A DNA stretch of 64,000 nt from Polytrichum commune (Eukaryota > Streptophyta > Polytrichopsida > Polytrichales > Polytrichaceae), in the NCBI GenBank assembly GCA_950295325.1, contig OX485809.1:22508001-22572000 (forward strand), in the 5' to 3' direction. Below the pieces are notes generated by a model. It did not search any database. It was not told the DNA's origin and saw only the letters and a program-made list of their open reading frames with translations. Both the position numbers and the translations under genes were made by a program. Below, piece after piece: positions 1 through 12,543 of the stretch; position 1 is the stretch's first letter; every line of letters begins with the position of its first letter.

Positions 1-329
1 TACTATTTGAATTTACACAGTGCTATATCTTTTGGTTCATTTATTTTATTATTGATGTGTTTTTTAACCAATTGAAGATGATAATGTCCTATGACGTTCA
101 CACACAACCAAATTGCTCCCTTGTGGTGGGCTGCCAAGCTACAATAGATTGTGTAAAATATTAGTAGTTCCAAAGGACAACAATGAGCAATATTGAGGGA
201 ATGCCTGAAAGCCTTTGTTGACAAAAAATGAGATACATAGTAAATAGTTATAGCATTGCACAGTTCCAAATAGTAAGGACATAAATTACAATATTTTAGT
301 GTACTACACGCCTCACTCATACACCTCAA
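1..329. other. AT-rich stretch, no gene seen
   Basis: AT-rich sequence without a convincing coding segment, RNA gene or repeat. From about 330 the sequence carries 'CCTCCCTAATATCAC', the inverted form of a motif ('GTGATATTAGGGAGG') that recurs in the array downstream, so the repeat family may begin near 330. Confidence 0.5.
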
Positions 330-559
330 AAGTACCCTCTTACCTCCCTAATATCACACTCACGGCAACCAACATGCACGCGATGTTAAGGAGGCACGCA
401 TTGGTAATAGGGACGCATGATAATAGAGAATCAATGTAGTGCGTGACATTACAAAATAACACAAAAGTCAACATTGCAATAATGACAATAATAACAATGA
501 TGACAAGGTGATGCGTGTTTCTTTGGTGGATTACTTTAATGTCAAAACCCATGATATAT

Positions 560-1770
560 GGGAGGGAAACGTGGCGACAAGACGGAGATTGAAACGGAGT
601 ACATCCGTTCCCAAACATTTGGGGATACGAGAGAGGGACTAACATTACAAAGGGTGATATTACAGAGTATGACATTACAGAGGGTGATATTAGGGAGGCT
701 AGGGTGTGTATAAAAAGAGTCACTCCATGAACGTAAGGAAGGCAGCTAGTAAAGAAGACCCACCATCATGAGTCTAGTTAGGAGCACATCCGTTCCCAAA
801 TGTTTGGGGATACAAGAGAGCGAGCGACATTATGGAGGGTGATATTAGGAAGGCTAGGGTGTGTATAAAATAGAGTCACGCCATTGACGCAAGGAAGGCG
901 GTTGGTAATGAAGACCCACCATCATGAGTTCAGTTAGGGAGCACATCTGTTCCCAAATGTTTGGGGATACAAGAGAGCGAGTGACATTACGGAGGGTGAT
1001 ATTAGGGAGGCTAGGGTGTGTATAAAAAGGAGTCACCCCATCAACGTAAGGAAGGCGGCTAATAACGAAGATCCACCATCGTGAGTCCAGTTAGGAGCAC
1101 ATCCGTTCCCATATGTTTGAGGATACGAGAGAGCGAGTGACATTACAAAGGGTGATATTAGGGATGCTAGGTAGGGTGTGCATAAACAAAAAGAGTCACT
1201 CCATTGACGTAAGGAAGGCGGCTCGTTACGAAGATCCACCATCATGAGTCCAATTAGGAGCACATCCGTTCCCAAATGTTTGGGGATACAAGAGAGCGAG
1301 CGATATTACAGAGCGTGATATTAGGGAGGCTAGGTAGGGTGTGTATAGAAACAAAAGTCACTCCATTGACGTAAGGAAGACAACTAGTAAGGAAGACCCA
1401 CCATCGTGAGTCCAGTTAGGAGCACATCCGTTCCCAAATGTTTGGGGATACAAGAGAGCGGGCGACATTACGGAGGGTGATATTAGGGAGGCTAGGTAGG
1501 GTGTGCATAAACAAAAAGAGTCACTCCATTGACGTAAGAAAAATAGCTAGTAACGAAGATCCACCATCCATGACGAGTCTAGTTAGGGAGCACATCTGTT
1601 CCCAAATGTTTGGGGATACAAGAGAGCGAGCGACATTACGGAGGGTGATATTAGGGAGGCTAGGTAGGGTGTGTATTAAAAAAGAGAGTCACGCCATTGA
1701 CGTAAGGAAGGAAGGCGGCTGGTAACGAAGACCCACCATCCCTGATGAGTCCCAGTCAGGGAGGCCGAAT
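560..1770. repeat. Tandem array, about seven ~156-185 bp units
   Basis: The motif GTTCCCAAATGTTTGGGG recurs in seven consecutive units, with unit starts near 601, 786, 943, 1099, 1262, 1424 and 1592 (spacings 185, 157, 156, 163, 162, 168). Each unit also holds 'TGATATTAGGGAGGCTAGG', a 'GAGTCACTCCATTGACGTAAGGAAGG'-like stretch and 'GACCCACCATC'. Short unit-sized ORFs in the array are by-products. The array ends about 240 bp before the RHD3 start codon, so it sits where a promoter or 5' leader would be expected. An inverted partial copy near 330-360 suggests derivation from an inverted-repeat element, but this is inference. Confidence 0.85.
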
Positions 1771-2003
1771 CTACGGAAATGGTTTACCAAGTCAGCCGCC
1801 TGGAGACATGTGTCGGGGGGCGGTGGGGGGCCAGAAATCGTCAGGGGAGGTACATGTCGGAACGCAACGTTTACCACGTATGGGTTACATAGTACCGGGG
1901 TCATTGCGGAAGCACGATACTTACGGGGGGAGAGTAGAGTGCGGCCAAAAGCAGCAATCGCAGTGGGAGTGAGATCTATGGGGGCCGTAGATCTGGGGCC
2001 GAG

Positions 2004-5000
2004 ATGAAGCGCGGGGGTAGATGGAGTAAGGTGAGGAGGGCAGAAGGCTCATTCGATACAAAGGCGCAGGGAGGAATTCCTGCGCTTCTTGGAGCGGGAG
2101 CGGAAGCGTTGCGGGAGGCGGTAGCAGCGACGACAGCGGCTATGGCGCAACGGGGGGGGAGTGGGGCTGCAACGCTGCAGCTGGTGGACGGGAGCGGAGG
2201 GTTCAATGCGAAGGGGCTGGAGGAGTTTGTGAGGAAGGTGAGGCTGGCGGATTGCGGGCTGTCGTACGCGGTGGTGGCCATCATGGGGCCGCAGAGCAGC
2301 GGGAAGTCGACGCTGCTGAACCATCTGTTCGGGACGAGGTTCGTGGAGATGGATGCGTTCAAGGGGCGGAGCCAGACGACGCAGGGGGTGTGGCTGGCGC
2401 GGGCGGAGGGGATCGATCCGTGCACATTGGTGATGGACTTGGAAGGTACGGATGGGAGGGAGCGGGGGGAGGATGATACGGCGTTCGAGAAGCAGAGCTC
2501 GCTGTTTGCATTGGCGGTGTCGGACATTGTGTTGATCAACATGTGGTGCCATGACATTGGCCGAGAGCAAGCGGCCAACAAGCCTCTGCTGAAGACCGTC
2601 TTCCAGGTCATGATGCGGCTCTTCACTCCTCGGAAGACGACGCTCCTGTTTGTGATCAGGGACAAGACGCGCACGCCAATCGAGACTCTGGAGCCTATCC
2701 TGCGGGAGGACATACAGAAGATTTGGGACGTAGTTCCCAAGCCGGCCAATCACCAGCACACGCCCTTGAGTGAGTTCTTCAACGTGCAGGTGACAGCGTT
2801 GGCGAATTACGAAGAGAAAGAGGAGCAGTTCAAGCAGCAAGTGGCCGAATTGCGCTCTCGTTTCCAAAATTCGATCGCTCCGGGCGCTTTGGCAGGTGAT
2901 CGGAGAGGTGTGGTCCCAGCCACAGGGTTCCCGTTCAGTACACAGGAGATTTGGCGAGTGATCAAGGAGAACAAGGATCTGGATCTCCCTGCGCACAAGG
3001 TGATGGTTGCGACCGTGAGGTGCGAGGAAATTGCGCATGAGAAGCTCAAGAACTTGCTCTCGGATGCGGAATGGCGGAGCTTGGAGGACAGAGCCAGGGA
3101 TGATGTGGTGTTAGGGTTTGGAAAATCGGTCAGCGATTTAGTGGAAAAATATTTGCATGAGTACGACGCGGAGGCAGCTTATTTTGAAGAAGGCGTGAGG
3201 ACGGCAAAGCGCGAGTTTTTGATGGCAAGGGCTCTTGATGTAGTGCAACCCTCGTACCAGTCTGTTCTCGCTCACCATCGGTCCAGGGCATTGAATTCTT
3301 TCAAGATGACCTTGGACTCTGCTTTGGAAGCCGACAACGATGAAGGCTTTGCCAAAATTGTGCGCCGGTGCTCTGAAGATGTAATGAGTAACTTTGACCT
3401 TGAATGTGCAGGTGAGTGGCATCTCCCTTACCCAGCTTAATTTTTGCACTAGATTTTGTGTGGGAAGCCTACGCTGCCCTAAATTTTCCTGGTCCACCCC
3501 TGCATTCAAAAGGTCTACTAAGCTTAGTTGAGAAACAGGTTCAAAATGACCAAGTTATTATTACTTTGGAGGTCTTTATTTCTGATTCCCTTACGTAAGA
3601 ATGTGGTTTCGGTGTCCTCCAATCTGATGATGAAGATCCGAGCATCCGCATAGTGAAGTACTTGCGACCTAACTTAACCCTAATTACAGGGGAGATAGAA
3701 AAATTGAAGTGGTTGGAGGTATCTAAATCATTTCAATTCACAAGATTGGTATATCATACTGTTGTGTGAAGGTGGTGTGCTCCAAGGGTGACAGAGGTTC
3801 CTGTCCCACCATTGTGGTGTTTGATTCATCTTGTATGGCTAGTTCGATATTCTTTGGGTCATGGATTGATATGGTCCACTCTGGATGACTTGCAGATGCG
3901 ATCGTCTCCCACTCTGGATGGGATGCTTCTAAAATAAAGGAGAAACTCCGCCGGGACATTGATCTACATGCACAGAAGAAGCGCTCAGAGAGTCTTGCAG
4001 AGGTTGTATCCACTTTCGAGAGGCATCTGGACGCTGCCCTTGGAGAACCTACGGCTTCCCTTTTGGACGCTGCCACACCTGAGACCTGGCCAGCTATAAG
4101 TAGGCTCTTAATGCAAGAAGTTGAAATTGCAACCGTCAAGTTAACGGAGGACATAGCTGGGTACGAGCCATCTAAGGAAGAGCAGAATACAATGTTGGAT
4201 TCTTTGAAAAGACATGGCAAGAATGTAGTGGAGAAGAAAAGTAGGGAAGAAGCAGGGCAGGCCATAATCCGAATGAAGGACAGGTTTTCCAGTGTGTTTG
4301 GACACGAGTCTGACAGCATGCCAAGGATTTGGGGAGAGGAGCATGATGTGAGGGCCATCACAAGAGAGGCCCGGTCTTCATCCTTGAAGCTTCTGTCTGT
4401 CCTTGCTGTTGTAAGGCTCGATGAAGAGACTCAGAAAAATAACAAAGTAGAAACCCTTTTATTGGCATTAGTAGGAGATCCTCCAGAGAGCGCTTTACAG
4501 CGGACAATATCTAGAACTATGTCTGTTACTGGCAATAGTACTGTTGTTGAACCTAAATCTACAGGCTTACAAGCACTTGCTGCAAGCACCTGGCCAGGGG
4601 TTCCTGCAGAGTGTACATTGATTAGTCCAGTGCAATGCAGGTCCTTATGGCGGCAATTCCAAGCTGAAACAGAGTACACTATTAGCCAGGCCCTTGCTGC
4701 CCAGGAAGCAGCGAAGCGTGGAAAATCCTGGTTACCTCCTCCATGGGCAATGGCCGCGATAGCCGTTCTTGGGTTCAATGAGTTTATGGCTCTCCTTCGA
4801 AACCCTCTGTACATTGCTGTAATCTTTGTTGCCTATCTGGTGGCGAAGGCTGTCTGGGTGCAACTAGACATCACCGGAGAGTTTTCAAATGGGTTTCTTC
4901 CAGGGATAATCTCTATCTCCACCAAGCTACTACCCACTGTGATGAATTTATTGAAGAAACTTGCAGATGAAGGGGCAGGGGTACAGTCTGGGGCATCATC

Positions 5001-5154
5001 TACTACCAACAACTTGAATCGAACTAATTCCAAGACGACAAACAGGGAAATGCAGGACCTGGCGGCGGGAACAGACTCAGTATCCAACGGGAGAGTTGGA
5101 AATAATTCTTCCACAGGTGATGGTCTGAGGCAGCGGCAGGTTAATGCAACCTAA
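2004..5154 (+). CDS. RHD3: RHD3/Sey1/atlastin-family GTPase (ER membrane fusion), two exons
   Basis: Join 2004..3411 and 3896..5154 gives 888 residues. The product is a dynamin-like GTPase that fuses ER tubules in plants. The GTPase domain has P-loop GPQSSGKST (residues 95-103), [14 protein letters not shown] (145-158) and the RDK base-specificity motif (219-221). The Sey1-type helical bundle follows. Two closely spaced membrane segments lie at about 752-797 (from [14 protein letters not shown] to [10 protein letters not shown]), then a short Ser/Thr-rich cytosolic tail. Similarity to Arabidopsis RHD3 is strong along the whole length, for example [20 protein letters not shown] and [20 protein letters not shown]. 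Two starts are possible: ATG at 2004, or ATG at 2142 (MAQRGG, 842 residues), which fits the family length better; the 46 extra residues have no obvious family counterpart. Exon 1 is GC-rich. One intron is unusually few, since angiosperm RHD3 genes have many. No frameshift or stop is present, so the gene looks functional. Confidence 0.95.
3412..3895 (+). other. Single intron of the RHD3 gene
   Basis: The donor is GCAG|GTGAGT and the acceptor GACTTGCAG|ATGCG, length 484 bp. Joining them completes an Asp codon and restores the family sequence at the junction ([16 protein letters not shown]). Reading through the donor instead hits a stop after ten codons. Confidence 0.93.
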
Positions 5155-5426
5155 ATTTAGGTTAGGGTCATCAGTTTATAAGTGGTTTTAGTTTTCATCC
5201 AAGATCAGCTTGACCTCTCTGTCTACTTGCTGGCTGCAAGTCCAAACGACTAGGATCCCATTGCTTTTGTCATTGCTTAGTGAATGGTCTGCACATTGTG
5301 CAGAATTCGAGGAGTGCCTGCTGTTTCTATCAGGCAGACTAGGTATGATCATTGTTTGACATGAGCTGAGATTTCCAGGAGACACACAATTCTTGATTGG
5401 TGGAAGGAACAATTTTGTAAGGTTTA

Positions 5427-5739
5427 AGGTAGGAGCACCTTAAACCGAGAAGTTAAGGTATTTGGCATGCATGTGGTAGCCGTATGAACCGAAAAAATTA
5501 TTCCCATATAAAAAAAAGGAGACCATGTGTATTTCAATTTTTTATTTTTTATTTTTTAAAATTCCCCCCAACCTTGAAAATAAATACAAAATTTTGAAGT
5601 GAAAACTGTGTTGGCATCCAAGATCGGTAGGGGGCCTGATGTTCACATAACGAATGCAAAATCAACATGTACTTATTATGCAAGATTTTCAGGGTGATGT
5701 TGGTTTTGGGCGATGTCTTGGTTTAAGGTGCTCCTACCT
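5427..5739. mobile_element. MITE-like element with perfect TIRs, TA flanks
   Basis: The ends are perfect inverted repeats over 20 bp (AGGTAGGAGCACCTTAAACC at the left, its reverse complement at the right), flanked on both sides by TA (5425-5426, 5740-5741). Length is 313 bp with no coding capacity. TA flanks fit a mariner/Tc1-type non-autonomous element. It lies about 270 bp downstream of the RHD3 stop codon and may overlap that gene's 3' region. Confidence 0.8.
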
Positions 5740-5741
5740 TA

Positions 5742-7946
5742 GCTTGGGTAACAGTCGTAGTTTTGATCCCTAGACTCGTACCCATGTGGTACGTAATCCA
5801 AACACATTTCAAAAACAGAGTTGCTGAGTCTTTCTAGCAAACCTACCCTTGGTAGTTTGCATAGTGCAGATTGTCTGAAACTTGAAAAGGTCATCAGATG
5901 TACTTAATTGTCTTGTTTGGTAGATATATGTATATGGTTTACAGATGGTTCAACGTTCTCCATTGTGCACAGAGCATAAACTGGTGTCTTTATAAACAAG
6001 CAAGTGAAAGTTCTTGCTTTGTTGATGTTATTCATTATTCAAGCTTAATCTGGAAATATCCAGCATGCCAACCTCCATTGGGACTTGGTTTCATACTGCA
6101 TTGTTTCAGCAAGAGTGGTCCAAATTTTTGGTAATTTGGAGTATATGTACGTGCTGAGTTGGTGGGCCTTGCACAAAAATCGAGACAAGTGATCTGCTTT
6201 CTATTTTTGATTTTGGTTCTTACACTGATATTCGCAATGAGATTGTCTCTTTAGCCGTGCAAATTACCTTGGGTCAAATCCAGATCACAAAAACCTACAG
6301 CTTTACTATTCATCTGTGTAACAACTACAATTAAAAATGATAATTACAGTATCTTGTTACGGTTGCAGTAAATATTCAAAATATTGTGGAATGTCGATAA
6401 ATTAGTGTGGCGAAACCTATGTGCACAAATTAGTGTTGATTCGTTGTCCACATTTTCTGCAGTAACTTCATCCTTAATTTAAGCGATGATTTACTCTGGG
6501 TTTGGACTATAAGCCACACAGAGAAGGCATGCAATTGGTGTTCATCTCAATTTCATTAATCTAGGCTTAAACTGACCACTTACAAATCACAAAAATCAAT
6601 GAATGGTCTTAGATTATGACACTTGAAATTTGTATATAAGTGGGGACTCTACAAGTAAGTTCTCAGCTATAGTAGAGGCACCTATTCCTTATTAGGACCC
6701 ATTGGCAATTTATAGGGTATTGCAATTTCAATCACGTTGGGATTAAATTTTGATCAGGTTGGAACCAATAGTGCCATGATATATGTCTTGGTTTTGAGTG
6801 CTAAAGTGAGGAGGAATGAGCGGTTGAAATAAGCGGTTCGGCAAACTCTAGACATTGGTAATATGTGCAAGTCAACTTTTGGCTTCAAAAATTCTTAAAC
6901 ATTATAATTCAAGGAGTAAAATTATCAAAAGAAAATTGTAGTCCTCTTGATTTCTATCTTCCCAAATGGGGAAAAATTGCACTACCTTACAGTTCTCCAA
7001 ATTTGGCGCATAACCTCTTGAGTGATTAGTTATGGGCGCCTCTACTCTAGATGATGTCACTAACAACAACAATTGTCTGGTATAGAAGGGATGCATGGAC
7101 ATATATTTCAAGTGTGTATATGAATTATCAAGTGATGTTGGTAAAAAGTGAAAAGTCTGTTGACATAGGTTGAGAACTTGTGTAAAGATGATCATGTGAT
7201 TGGTGGAAGTTTCAGGCTAGGTTTGCATTTGCTAGAGAACATTGTATATGGTAGATGGACCTATTATAGAGAGTTACCTCTCCTACAATTTTAGAGTTTT
7301 TTAATTGTAAATCGAGAAAATGATTTTACATCCCCAACTTTTATTTAATATTTTTTTGGACATAACATGAATAAGCTATGAATTTTTTAAAGTGTTTTGT
7401 TAGGTACCTCATATTAGGTTTCAAGTATACCTATTCAAAAAGAATAATGGTTGCCATTGGTGTTTATAACTAATATTTGTTGTTTCATTCATTCAATGTT
7501 CTACTAAGTGTAAATGAGCTTCGTATAGTATGAAGGCCGCTTCATTCTCATTAGATTGATTCAGGATTTTTGATGCCATTGCCTCTGTCTAATCATCCAA
7601 AGTAAGAACTTGCAAATCACAAAATAATTCACTACATTTTTATCATCCTAGTACATGAGTTTACATAGACAACATGAAGCCCTAGGCTAGCTTGGATGAA
7701 GTGTTGCTCAAGAATCAAAAGGATTTTATGTGGTCATATGTACTATGTAACATACAACACAACGGTGAGGGTGGAGGTGGTGATGATGTTGCCCCACCAT
7801 TCCCTACCGATTTGGAAAAAGGCCCTGTGGGGACCACAATAAAGCGATTTGTCATATGCACGGGCCATACAATAGTAGTTTGTTTGCATCTCATCCAATA
7901 TTATGATTATTTTTGGTTCGGTTCCTAAAGTAATATGTCTATACTA
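5742..7946. other. Gene-free AT-rich stretch
   Basis: No conserved coding signal was found. A 78-codon ORF at 7692-7928 has no recognisable domain and is probably chance. Some stretches (about 5880-6140) are less AT-rich, but I see no splice-consistent reading frame. Confidence 0.5.
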
Positions 7947-8889
7947 CCGTAGTTTACTAGCAGGTTAGGCAACTTGCTGCCTAATATTTAATTAAAGTTC
8001 AAAAAGTAGGTTCGGCACCTAAAAATAGTATATTCATATTTTCGGCAATTTTCTCTTTTAATTTTTAAAAATTCGGCTTACATTCATTTTTAATTTTCTA
8101 TTTCAACTTATATCTTATACATCTCTCTTGCTTTGAATGACAAGTAAGATGTGAGTGAAGAGTCGAGAATGCTCTGTGCTTTATGCAAGTAGAGTGGAGT
8201 TGTGTTCAACAATGCATATGGGATATGTAAACTTTGAGGTGAAGCACCTAGTTAGACGTCATTTTTATAACACGCATAACTTTTGCATTGAGTCTTCAAA
8301 TGACATAAAATTTGTTGGAGGTGAAAGATTACTTGATTTCTAAACTTTTCTTAGACCAACAAAATTCCAAAAAAGTTGATCTTCTATGCACAAATGAGCT
8401 CCAAAAAACTGTTATGAACGCATTTTAATTTTTGATCTTTACACGGCTGCAATGTTTTGTCCATATCTTTTGCATAAAGACTTATTTTGACACAAAACTT
8501 GTTGGAGGTGGAAGAAGGATTGATTTCTCAACTTTTGTTAGTTGGACAAAATTCTATAAAACTTCATCTTCTATGCTCAATTGGACTCCAAAAATTTGTG
8601 TACAACACATTTTGAAAAGCCTCGCCTAGAGTCTTGCTACTTCTTAACCCATATTCTTTGTGGACTAATGTACGTGAGCTTGATTACAAAAGGAGCACCT
8701 TCTCTCCTTCAAAATTCACATATGCTTCCATTGTAAGGAAAACTCTAGTGAGAAGTAAAAATTTCTTACTTTTAGGCAATTTTGAAAAATAATTAATTTT
8801 ATATTCGGCAAAAAATGCCAATAATATTCCAAAATGTTAGGCATCTATTTTTAGAATTATTTTGTGCCGAACTTGCTATTAAACTACGG
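7947..8889. mobile_element. Non-autonomous TIR element, 943 bp, TA flanks
   Basis: The left end CCGTAGTTTACTAGCAGGTT is matched in inverted form at the right end (reverse complement CCGTAGTTTAATAGCAAGTT), with TA on each side. The interior carries two degenerate direct copies of a ~170 bp segment (about 8215-8350 and 8445-8590, both with 'ACTTGTTGGAGGTG'-like text). Small ORFs inside are repeat by-products. The TA flanks suggest mariner/Tc1-type mobilisation, but two base pairs are weak evidence. Confidence 0.65.
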
Positions 8890-10232
8890 TAATCGACATA
8901 AGTAATCTTTCTAGTTTGCTCTTTGCCACAAACATCACTATCATGTATGTAGCCAAGTTCTACAAAGAGTGTATGCAATCATACTTCAAAGTTAGTGTGT
9001 CATTGTGCTTACCTTTGGAGAGGGCAATAGGGGGTGGCCACATAGCACTAACTTCCAGAGGCAAATCAATTATGTAAAAGTTGTCAAATATTCAAATGAT
9101 AGTAATGTTATAATACATGCATAATTATGTTTATGTTCTAGCTAGGATTTAATGATATTTGGGTTTATGCATGAATTTTGGCAATTTCAATTATCAATAT
9201 GATGTACTTACACAAATATGGTGGTTGGCAAACATGGAATACAAATATTCAAAGTTGTGAATGTTGTGTTGTTAATTACTTTTGTTACTGCCAATTGATA
9301 TTTTTGTCTCCACAAATGCCACATTGCTTATTATCTTTGGACAAGTGGTTTATCTAAATGTACTTAAATGTCAGTTTGATTTATTTCATGCTACACACAC
9401 ATTTCTTAGAATAATATATCAGTTCTAGAACTATCATGTGATGTACCATCATATGTAAATTGTTTATGTATAAATATGTCATACACCATTGTTTGGAAGT
9501 TTGTGATGTGATATTACAATGTTGTAACACCTATTACTATTGATGGTGATATGAATATTTCTAATTTTTATATCCTTTTTGCGTTAAAAAACGTGAAGAT
9601 ATCTACCTCATATTCTTGATTAATGCATGCTTGAGTTTGATCCCCACACTAAATTGAAGGCCAAACTAGATCCCCTCTAAATCCCCACTAAATCATTTCT
9701 TTAGTGTAGAGCCACTTTCAACAATGAGCCTTGCTATGTATCATTCACATCCAATCAAGCATAGTGATCACATAAGGTCCACATATTCCTTATAATTTGT
9801 GTGGCTTATTTGTTAATTTAAAAAAATTCTTATCTTTAAAGAACATCCATACTTAAGAATGTTGAAAGCAACCCCTGAACAATGATGTGGACAAGGAACG
9901 ACATAAATGCAAGTGCACATTAATTACATTCTACAAGAACGTAATGTCCGATGCAACTAATTAGTGTGTCACAAACTACGTTTTTGGAGAGGTGTAATTA
10001 TTATGTACACTACATTCAACAAGACATGACATACATTGATAAATTATTACAAAGCTTGTCCGGTGCAATCTACAAAACTGTAGCCATCTCTCAAGTCGTG
10101 AAGCTTGAGACGCATGGCTTTCAAATCGGAGTTATACTGTGGGAAATGTGCAATATTCACGAAACCTCACAAACACAAAGTTCATAAAGTATCCATACGG
10201 AACTGCTCTCAAAGGTGACTCCTGTATGAGCT
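8890..10232. other. Gene-free AT-rich stretch
   Basis: Low-complexity and AT-rich text. Only short unsupported ORFs (for example 78 codons at 9951-10187) are present, and no RNA gene or repeat structure stood out. Confidence 0.5.
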
Positions 10233-10242
10233 CTTCTCGATC

Positions 10243-10486
10243 GGCCGGGGATTCGTGGCACTCAAGTAAAATCATCCGTGCGGATGAAAAAAACACAGGA
10301 ATCATCTAAATGGCTATTTTTGGGCAATTTGATTCCGGAAATAGAGTCAAAGGCCCCGAATTAGTCTAGTGACGTCACATTCGAATGAATCGGCCCTCAA
10401 CCCCATAGGGGGGCTTTTTTTTATTGGAGCCACTTCATCCACGATATCTTGGATGGATGATTTTTAGTGAGTGCCACGAATCCAGC
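10243..10486. mobile_element. Mutator-type MITE, 244 bp, 10-bp TSD
   Basis: Both ends carry GGATTCGTGGCACTC in inverted orientation, continuing into an imperfect 'AAAATCATCC' match. The element is flanked by the perfect 10 bp direct repeat CTTCTCGATC (10233-10242 and 10487-10496). A 9-11 bp target duplication is characteristic of Mutator-like elements. The element has no coding capacity. Confidence 0.82.
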
Positions 10487-10496
10487 CTTCTCGATC

Positions 10497-11689
10497 ATGT
10501 GATTACAATATACGTAGGCTCCATGGCTATAAACACGTAATTCAAACCGTACAGAAAAGATATACGCTGTTGAGGTACTAAATACATGCCACCAAATACA
10601 TGATCCATTGTTAAACAAGAGCGAATACATTCAAAAGTGAAAGGTAGCTATACCAAGTACAAACTGACAAATACGCCAAGGGGACGACGACAATGAAACC
10701 AAAAGCCAAACAAACGCATAACTTTATGTGTATTTATGTATACGCTTGTGTAATAGTAAATGCCGCGGGTGGGACGCTGTGCGTCATTTTGGGACGTGGG
10801 CCCAAGTAATGGGCAATGCTGAATTAAATTGTGCACCGAATTAGATTCACCATCGGGGACATGCCTTTGACAAGCGTAGTCATTGAATGGGGTCATGCTG
10901 TGGAGTGGGCAGATCTCAAAAAATTATGGGTGCAATTTCCTGGCTCTGTGCATGTCTCCCACATAGAGGGTTGCCTCTGTCAAGCCTCCCTGTCGTAGAG
11001 GACCACTTTCCTAGTAGTGGTGAGGCGACACTTGAGAATTCCCTGTGGGAAATCAATGAAGAGTGCCATGCCTTCTTTACCCCAAATTCATTGAATACCG
11101 TGTACTTTCAGTACAAGAGATTGTGGGGAGGGAAACCGGCTAAGTGCAGAACAGCACATGCTTCACAAATTATGTGTGCATGTACAGGTTCCACACGATC
11201 ATAAATTATAGCATGCGTATACACACACCATCACAAAAATCCTCTGCCAACGGAAATTGAACTTGCATGACAATCTTCACAATTTGGAGTGCGGGAAAAT
11301 GCGGATTGCATGTCTACTGCCCTTCAGAAATTGCACGGATGTGGATCCTTGTCTGCAAACTGATGAGAACAAGACCTTCAAAATTGGGATAAACTCCAAA
11401 TTCAAAACGTACAGATAGGGCTCACTAGGCTGAATTTCTGAAGGAAAATCGGGTCATTCGCTCTGAAATCCCTGGAACATGTGAACAGAAACGACATTTT
11501 TCTAGGTGACATGCACTTGAGATCCGTGCGCTCACAGGTGTAGGATATATGGGCCTTGGGATTTCGTAACCCACTGTCTCATCCAGCAAAGACAGAGAAG
11601 TAAGTTAAGGCCACCCCTCTTTGCGTAGGCTCTGTAGATAGCCCTGGCACCTCCTTTCATTGCATAAGGCTTGCCTAAGCGTCCCTTCC
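10497..11689. other. No recognised gene
   Basis: A 105-codon ORF at 10887-11204 and an antisense 82-codon ORF overlap, and neither shows a family motif. Base composition is more mixed than in the flanking AT-rich DNA, so an old gene or element fragment is possible, but I cannot support one. Confidence 0.4.
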
Positions 11690-12430
11690 CCACTAGCAGT
11701 CTAACCTCATTAATACGACACTCGTTTATACTACACCCTCGATACTATGACACCTTTTTTGCGAGACCAAACTTTTCAGTCCAAAACTCCCTCTTGTATA
11801 CGAGTACGACACTTGATAATGCGACATTTAGAATCTCCATTTTGTCATGTTGAAGAGGTAGTTACTGTTTAAATTTGTTTTATGTATGTTATATACATCT
11901 AAAATACATCCATTTTCACTTGGGAACTACTTTGGAACTTCGCTTATCATTGGGAATTTGATTACTTGTGTAGAATGGACATGGTTAGGGTTAGAGTGGC
12001 CTCTTGCCTAGTATGTTGCCTTGTACACGGGTGATTTAGTATCACTAGTATCTTGATGCTAACCGTCATGCTGCATCATTGTTGTCTAGTTTCTTATTAG
12101 AGAACTCTTTATATTTTGGTGTTGATGAAATTATTAGTTTTCAAAAGTTAGTAGGGAGTTTAGATAAGACGACAGTTACTAACTTGGGTAGACAACACTA
12201 GAGATCTTTGGACTCCTATTTCAAGAGTTCTTGAAAATATTTGTATTCGTTTGAAGTTATAAGTTATTCTTTCACACCATCTATATTGCGTAAACTCGTT
12301 AATTTTTTTTTAAAAGCTCATATTACTTATGTATTTCGTATTCCCTCAATAATACAACAACTTTACGCCATTTGTCATACTGATGAGAAGACGACACCTC
12401 GATAATATAACAACAACACCTTAACCACAG
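11690..12430. mobile_element. Probable pogo/Tigger-like remnant
   Basis: The left part (11697-11850) contains AGTCTAACCTCATTAATACGACACTC followed by repeated 'ATACGACA' and 'CTCGATA' motifs. This resembles the left end of the clear pogo-like element at 55319. A second patch at about 12340-12410 has the same motifs. No matching right inverted end was found, so this is a decayed fragment at best. Confidence 0.4.
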
Positions 12431-12543
12431 TCTATGTATTCGAGCTTGGACCTGCTGACGCACTGTCATGCCTTCCCCATCAAGAGTTTATCCCAAATGG
12501 GCACCTGCACTTGCACCAACCATTCAACATATGTGTTCCCACA

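Noticed and set aside
2049-3038. Minus-strand 329- and 257-codon ORFs over RHD3 exon 1
   Set aside because: They are shadows of the GC-rich RHD3 exon: Arg/Pro/His-rich, with no motif.
7692-7928. 78-aa ORF with a GEGGGGDD stretch
   Set aside because: Short, no domain, no splice signals, in AT-rich DNA.
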